DNA from: Syngnathus acus
Taxonomy: Eukaryota; Chordata; Actinopteri; Syngnathiformes; Syngnathidae
Reading direction: 5' to 3'
Assembly (NCBI RefSeq): GCF_901709675.1
Contig: NC_051095.1
Span: 178,501 to 242,500 of the forward strand
Length of the DNA: 64,000 nucleotides
Positions 57,869 to 64,000 of the stretch are shown here, piece by piece. The notes beneath the pieces are model-generated. The model saw only the letters and a list, made by a program, of their open reading frames with translations, did not search any database and was not told where the DNA came from. Numbering within the stretch: position 1 is the first letter of the stretch; each line of letters starts with the position of its first letter. Both the position numbers and the translations under genes were made by a program.

Positions 57869-60800
57869 GCTGGCTGGCTGGCTGGCTGGCTGGCCGGCCG
57901 GCTGGCTGGCTGGCTTTTAACGTTGCGCAATTTCAACGTTTCAACCATTGGTTGTTGTACTTCTGCCACGCGCCGCACAGACATTTCATCTTTTGTGCGT
58001 GCCACCGGAAGGCGCTGGCGTAGATAGACGGAGAGACAAAACTGGCAGAATTGCTTTTAATTTGGGATGATCATTTGGCTTTTTGAACTTCTTAAACGGA
58101 GATGTGTTTCTTGTGCAAATTTGGCCGTGTTTTGTGCAGACGGCCAACGGGAACGTGGAGGCCAAGGTGGTATGTCTCTTCAGACGGCGAGACATCTCCG
58201 GCAACCTCAACGCTCTCGCTGACAGCAACGCAAGTAAGTTGCGCCCGCCGCTACTCGAACCGCCGCCGAGTCGCCTCGCGTCCCCCAAAAAAAAAAAAAA
58301 AAAAGCACCGTGGCGACATATGCCGAGTCCGGTCGGCCTGAGCGCGACAAGATTGAACATTTTCAAAGAAATGAAAGCTGAAAAGAAGAAGCTGTTGGAC
58401 GGTTGTGTCACACGCCTTGAGGAAGTCGGGCCTCAAAAATGCCTTCAAATGAAAGTCGAACTGGATCATTTGTCAACATGCGTCCCGTCCCGGCCGGCGC
58501 CTTTGCTGCGCTCTTCTTCTCCAGGACGCCTTCACTTCTTTTGTCTTGTGTGCGTGTGATATAAGGAGTTTGGGCGGGCTTATGCTGCTTTTGACATGCG
58601 GCCCACCGGAGGCTGAGCACATTTGCTCATTAGCGAGGAAGCCCCCCCCCCAAGGATGCACCGCCCACCCGCCCGCCTCAGACAAAGACGTGCCCACCTC
58701 CAAAATCGAGGCATCCACTGTACTGTTGGCCAGTCACACGAGGACACCGTCGTCAATATGGGTTTGAGAATTCCAAATCTAGGTCCTCCGTCGTGCCAGT
58801 TGGGCTGCTCGTCTATAAGAACAAATAAGTACGCTTGGTCGCATGTGGCGGAACAAAAGGCCCTTTTTGTGCGCTGCCACAGGACCTTGTGGAAAGTGTG
58901 TGTGTGTATTCTTTAGATGGAGTGTGCTGCTCTGTGCGTGTGTGTATGTGCGCGCGCAGCGCAAGTTAGGATACATGTTGGGGGGGGGGGGCACCTCGAG
59001 TTCGGTACACGGGGTTTCCGACATTGTCTGGCAGGGACTAGCTGGACGGCGGTGGGGGGTGAGAGGTTAACAGAAAAGGGGGTGTAGCCCAAGTAGCGTC
59101 CCTCCTCCAATGTGTGTGCGAGCGCGGGCGGGCGGGCTTGCCCCCTCGCTGACGGACGGGGTTTCCCGTAGCGGAGCGCAGGGGCGGAGTCCTTCCAGAG
59201 ATGGAGCAGGCGATAATGGCGCCGCCCCCTTGGGCTTACCACAAATCGCAAAATTGGGAACGCTTGCTCGTACGTTATGGACAGAGGTGGTACGGTTGGA
59301 TACTTGTGTCAAAAAGAGGCGCAAAGTTGGAGTGCAAATGAAAATGCCGTTGTCATTTGAAGGGGAATTTGAGGAGGAGTCCAAGCAGCCGGCGCTGGCC
59401 GAGCCACAGAAGCACCAACTCAAGCACCGGGAGCTGTTCCTCTCGCGCCAGTTTGAGTCGCTACCGGCCACTCACATCAGGTAGTGGCTGTGCTGCCGTG
59501 GCCGCCTGACCCTTGTGCCTGCTGCCTGACCCTTGTGCCTGCTGCCTGACCCTTGTGCCTGCTGCCTGACCGTCCACTCTCTCCCCCCAGGGGCAAGTGC
59601 AACGTCACCCTCCTCAATGAAACCGATGTCTTGGCAGGATACTTGGAGAAAGAGGTGAGAGGAGCTTGGAGAGCGTTTCACACCTCAACTGGCTTTGCTT
59701 TGCCTTGCTTCTGATGCTTGCTTTGTTTGAAGCACAGCAAACCTTCCTTCCTTCCTTCCCCCCCCCCCCAAATCTTCCGGCTTTCTTTTCAGGACTGTTT
59801 CTTCTATTCATTGGTGTTCGACCCGGTCCAAAAGACCCTGTTGGCCGACCAGGGAGAGATCAGGGTGGGCTCCAAGTACCAGGCGGATGTGCCCGACAAG
59901 CTGGCGGAGGGTGAGGAGCCAAATGCGCCCGCGCCGCTCTTCCTCGAATCCATTTCTTTTCTTTTCTTTTTTTTTTTAATCTCAGGAGAATTGGATGGCC
60001 GCATCCAGGAGAAGCTGGAGACCAAGGTGTGGGACCCTGACAACCAACTCAAAGACCCCCAGATTGACCAGTTTCTGGTGGTAGCAAGGTAAACGACCCA
60101 AGCCCAAATAGCAACTAACGGCGGCGTGGTTAACAGATGACTTTGAGAAGCTCCCTCGCCTCATTTGCATCTTTGACTTGTTGTTCACAGGGCGGTGGGC
60201 ACCTTCGCTCGGGCTCTGGACTGCAGCAGCTCCATCCGCCAGCCCAGCCTGCACATGAGCGCGGCGGCGGCTTCGCGAGACATCACGCTGGTGAGAGCGA
60301 CGTTGGCCAGCCGGAATCACTGGAATAAGCCAGGCGGACGCACGCTTCTAAGCCCTCATTGCGCTGCAATGTCTCCTGTGTGCAGTTCCACGCCATGGAC
60401 ACGCTGCAGAAGAACCATTACGACTTGGCCAAGGCCATGTCCACGCTGGTGCCCCAGGGCGGCCCCGTGCTCTGTCGCGACGAGATGGAGGAGTGGAGCG
60501 CCTCCGAGGCCATGTTGTTTGAAGAGGCGCTGGAGAAATACGGCAAAGACTTCAACGACATCCGCCAGGACTTTGTAAGCAGCGAAAAAAAGTGCACCGG
60601 GGCTGAGATGGCCTCAAATGTAATAGCGATTTCACGAGCAAATTCATTTGAATCCCGAGAAAGTCAACGGAACATTTACCATGCAAAAACCTTTTGGCCG
60701 ACGCTCAACTTGATAGGAAAGGGTTCATCTGCACTTTGGTTCCTGCCTGCCTGCCTGCCTGCCTGCTCTTTCATTTCTTGATTTTGCTGTGCTGTGCTGT

Positions 60801-63249
60801 GCAGCTCCCTTGGAAGTCTTTAGCCAGCGTGGTCCAGTTCTACTACATGTGGAAGACCACAGACCGCTACATCCAGCAGGTAAACAGCCCGTCGTGGTTT
60901 GGCGCCACTCCGAGGCCACAAAGCAAGCGTTTGTTGCCTCCTCCTCAGAAACGACTGAAGGCGGCCGAGGCGGACAGTAAGCTGAAGCAGGTCTACATCC
61001 CCACCTAGTGAGTATTGCGAGTCACTGCGGCATCACGGCAGAAAAAAAATGTTAACTTTTTTTCGCCGCGGCCCCTTCTGACCAGCACCAAGCCCAACCC
61101 CAATCAGATCATGGTGCCGGGGAGCAAGCCGGGCGTGAACGGCGCCGCCGCCACCGGCGCCGCCGGCGCCGCCGCCGGCTTCCAGAAAGGACTCAACTGC
61201 GAGAGTTGTCACAGTAAGTCAGTCCTCGTGGCTTGTCTTTTTTCTTCAGTTGGTCATTGAAAAGAGGAAACGTGTTGCTTTTCGACCACCTTGAATGGAT
61301 TCTTTTAGGAATGAATGGCTCTTCCGGTAAACTGGGACTTTATTACCAATTGGACTCCTGTAGCCGCCTCAGTTGCCGCACGCCCGACACGCAGCCGTAT
61401 TATCTGTGACGGCGCGTCTCCTTTGTTCACTTTAGCGTCAAATACTGTGCGTATTTGACACGAAATTGAAACAAGCGCATGTTTCCTTTTGCGCCGTACC
61501 CGCGCTGAAAATGCTGAAAGTCCAAAGTAAGTTGGGATTGTAAAAATAAGTTGTCATAAGAGAACAATTCTCCAGGTGAGCCAGAATACTATCAAATTCT
61601 AAATCTTTGAACCAAAAAGCGAGCAATGAAAGATTTTTTCATTTCTCGTCTGAGGCGAAATAAAGTTGAAGAGAAACTCTTTGATGTCTTTTGTGCCAGC
61701 GGCCCAGTCGCCTCAGTGGTACGCCTGGGGGCCCCCCAACATGCAGTGCCGACTGTGCGCCTCCTGCTGGATCTACTGGAAAAAATACGGCGGCTTAAAG
61801 ACCCCGACGCAGCTCGAGGGCGCCGCCCGGACCGGCTCCGTATGTCGCCCCAACGCACGCACGCGCACACACGCCTCGCGGCCCCTAAGCACGCGCCCAT
61901 TTCATTGTCCTCCTGCGTTTCAGGAGTCAGGGCCGCGCAGTCACATGACCCGCCAGGAGGTCCAGGGCCTGTCGCCATTCACGCGCAACGAGGGCCGCGC
62001 CAAGCTGCTGGCCAAGAACCGCCAAACGTTCATCCTGCAGACCACCAAGCTGACCCGCGTGGCCCGCCGGGTCTGCCAGGACATCCTGCAGCCTCGGCGG
62101 GCGGCGCGGCGCCCCTACGCCTCCATCAACGCCAATGCCGTCAAAGCCGAGTGTACGTCCACCCGCGTGCACGCGGCGGCCGGCTCGAGCCTTGGGACCC
62201 ACCTTTGACTCTGCTCTCCTCAGGTATGATCCGGTTGCCCAAAGCCACAAAAACTCCCCTGAAGAGCAAGCTGGTCCCCCGACCGTCGCTGGCCAACATC
62301 GTGAAGGACTTGGGTAAGAGTAGCCGGACCGTAGGAAATGGAGGGACGGCTCGGGTCCCAAATACACGCCGAGCCCATTGGGGCTCGGAGGTCAGCGAAC
62401 TCGGGTCGGGGCCAGAGTTCCCAGCAATGCCGGTGCGTCGGCATTTAGCTGTTACGCTGCACGCAAATGGAAGCAAGTGTGGATGCCCCCCCCATAAGTG
62501 CCATTTCTACCGTTGACTTTTCCCCAACGGGTCATTTTACTCAACTGCTTTTGACTTGAAATGTGGGACACGCTTTAGTTTTTGCCAGATTCTTTTCCCT
62601 TTAAATGCTGCCTTGCCTTGGAATGAAATCCGATGTTTTGGGTTTGTTTGGTTGTCTGCAGCCATCGCCGCTCCTCTCAAGCTGAAAGCATCCAGGGGAC
62701 CCCCGACGCCCATCAACAGGAACCAGGCCAGCCAGCCTAGAGCGGGCCAAGGCCTGCTGGGAAAGAGGGGCTTTGACAGCGTGAGCGTCCTCCCTCGCTG
62801 GCGCGCCAGCCGTCCCGTCCCGCGCCGGCCGGCCGGCCACGTCCGACTCAAATTGGCCTTTGCTTTGGACAGGGCTCGGGAACGGCCTACTCGGCCAACG
62901 GGAGGGCCTACACTTCAGGCATGAGGACCACCTCGCAGTCTGTCATCAAGCGTCAGAAGGTCAGCCAGGGAGAAGCCCCCAACCCTGTTGTCTTCGTGGC
63001 TACAAAAGACACCAGGTACTCCCAAATGGAGCCCGACCCGAGCCCATTGAGCACAAGATATACTTGACAAATGTGTCCCCCCCCCACAGAGCACTAAGGA
63101 AACATCTGACTCAATCGGAGATGCGCCGGGCGGCTCGGAAACCTCACCTTCCCGTACGGCTCAAGCTGCCGCCGCCGCCGCCCCCTCGCCCCCTGGCCCT
63201 GCCCTTGCTCCCGTCCAGCACCAGCGAACCCATCGTCCTCGAGGACTGA
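55067..63249 (+). CDS. mta2: Metastasis-associated protein 2, NuRD subunit
   Basis: Eighteen exons in perfect phase: 55067-55094, 57583-57650, 58140-58233, 59363-59480, 59591-59654, 59793-59910, 59986-60088, 60191-60290, 60386-60574, 60805-60879, 60949-61007, 61086-61213, 61700-61839, 61924-62152, 62224-62313, 62662-62780, 62873-63015, 63090-63249; 674 residues (human 668). Domains in order: BAH (from [20 protein letters not shown], residues about 5-145), ELM2 (about 146-255, [14 protein letters not shown]), SANT (about 263-315, [20 protein letters not shown]), GATA-type zinc finger (about 378-406, CESCH...[16 protein letters not shown]), then basic [17 protein letters not shown] and the C-terminus SEPIVLED, shared with human MTA2. 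MTA2 recruits HDAC1/2 into the nuclear NuRD remodelling complex through ELM2-SANT. The start AAGAATGG has a good Kozak context. An Ala/Gly-rich insert (GAAATGAAGAAAG) before the zinc finger is longer than in mammals. Confidence 0.96.
56794..57292. mobile_element. Degraded TA-flanked element of the CAGTAATCCCTCG family
   Basis: The left end TACAGTAATCCCTCGCTATA and the eroded inverted right end (CCATAAACCAGAGATGACTA) resemble a widespread mariner/Tigger-like non-autonomous family. The A/T-rich centre holds no frame. It lies in mta2 intron 1. Confidence 0.55.
57663..57700. repeat. (CA)n microsatellite
   Basis: Begins 13 bases after the donor of mta2 exon 2. Confidence 0.97.
57825..57914. repeat. 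(GGCT)n microsatellite
   Basis: About 22 units with a few GGCC variants, in mta2 intron 2. Confidence 0.97.
59497..59575. repeat. 20-bp minisatellite in an mta2 intron
   Basis: Nearly four copies of GCCTGACCCTTGTGCCTGCT fill most of the short intron 59,481-59,590. Confidence 0.85.
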
Positions 63250-64000
63250 ATGGCGAGCGAGCGGGCGGGCGGGCGGGTCGCTTTTCTTAACAAGATAGCA
63301 GCGGTCTGTGTCCATACTTTTCTCTTGAGATTTTATTTTTTTTTTTTGAGTTCCCCACCAAGGATCCCCCCCGCAGCTCAGGCTTTGTAAGATTTTATTA
63401 CAGGTCCTGAATTATTTTGTAACACCCCACTGGCTTTTAAATGTGTAATTTAAGTGGAAAATATTTTCTCCCTGAAACGTTTTTGGATGGTAAAGCACAC
63501 CGTGTGTCAATGTGTGCGTGCGTCATCGCTATCTCTGCCCAAAGTGAAGCTTTAAACACTTCAAACTTTTCCTTTGGTCCTGACCATTTTATTCATGTCC
63601 CATACGCGGTTGGCCGGCAGGCAGGCAAGCACCGGACAGCTTGCCGACCTGTGCCAGATATCCCAGCCAGGCATTGCATAGCGTACAATAACACCGGCTT
63701 GTTTTGTGCTCGCTTGAACAGCGGTACTAAACAATAATTGTTCAGGACCCTCCACTCTCTTTCACTTTTATATCTCAAAGCCCACCCCAAATACTTTTTT
63801 ACAAAGACAATTGGATCATCATAATCCCTGGATTCCACAGCACTTGGGGATAGCAATGATTCTTTTTTTCTCAAGCAGCTTTGGTCCCAATGTGGAGTTT
63901 ATCTTTCTCAAAAAAATCAAAAAGAGGGGGAAAAAAAAGAAGAAATGGCTGTGTTTGTAGCAAATACCCGTCTGTAAAGAAAAGGCAAGTGGATAACTGC
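63250..64000. other. mta2 3' UTR and flank
   Basis: No canonical plus-strand AATAAA was found near the stop. A minus-strand AATAAA at about 63,588 might belong to a convergent neighbour off the right edge. No coding exon is seen. Confidence 0.4.

Noticed and set aside
59110-59484. Plus-strand frame extending the mta2 fourth exon upstream
   Set aside because: Read-through of the intron; the AG at 59361-59362 gives the conserved [10 protein letters not shown] join.

Overview
The window is vertebrate nuclear DNA from a teleost with a compact genome. Spliced genes have many very short introns, intergenic gaps are a few kb, microsatellites and G/C homopolymers are dense, and fish-type SINE and MITE copies are present. 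The compactness and repeat flavour would suit a percomorph, possibly a syngnathid, but the species cannot be fixed from the sequence. All exon boundaries were worked out by hand from protein similarity (recalled families), GT-AG sites and reading-phase consistency.

Layout. 1-5,137: first coding exon of a calcineurin catalytic subunit (minus strand), with what is probably its intron 1 running off the left edge. 9,534-12,190: tmem151a-like gene (minus), N-terminal exon not found. 15,755-26,715: spag17, the ciliary central-apparatus protein, packed into 11 kb and about 40 exons (minus). 27,696-28,128: small pyrin-like domain locus with a frameshift (plus). 29,354-32,669: zfta, four SPINDOC/ZFTA-type zinc fingers (minus). 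34,991-39,297: a six-exon gene (plus) joining five copies of a basic K-R-E-Y-W-R motif to one SPINDOC-type zinc finger; this is the most unusual locus here. 39,848-41,901: ecsit (minus), tail-to-tail with it. 43,624-53,435: eml3 (plus). 55,067-63,249: mta2 (plus), complete.

Genes together. From memory of the human map, TMEM151A, ZFTA, SPINDOC, EML3 and MTA2 all lie in 11q12-q13, with ZFTA/SPINDOC divergent neighbours and EML3/MTA2 adjacent in the same orientation; both pairings recur here. spag17, ecsit and the calcineurin gene come from other human chromosomes, so the block is a mosaic. Functions span chromatin (mta2, zfta, spindoc-like), microtubules and cilia (eml3, spag17), mitochondrial and innate signalling (ecsit) and calcium signalling (calcineurin). 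They are independent transcription units, not an operon-like system.

No rRNA, tRNA, CRISPR, prokaryotic or viral gene was seen. The middle of spag17 exon structure (about 17.0-17.9 kb and 18.8-19.1 kb), the N-terminus of tmem151a and one N-terminal eml3 exon remain unresolved.
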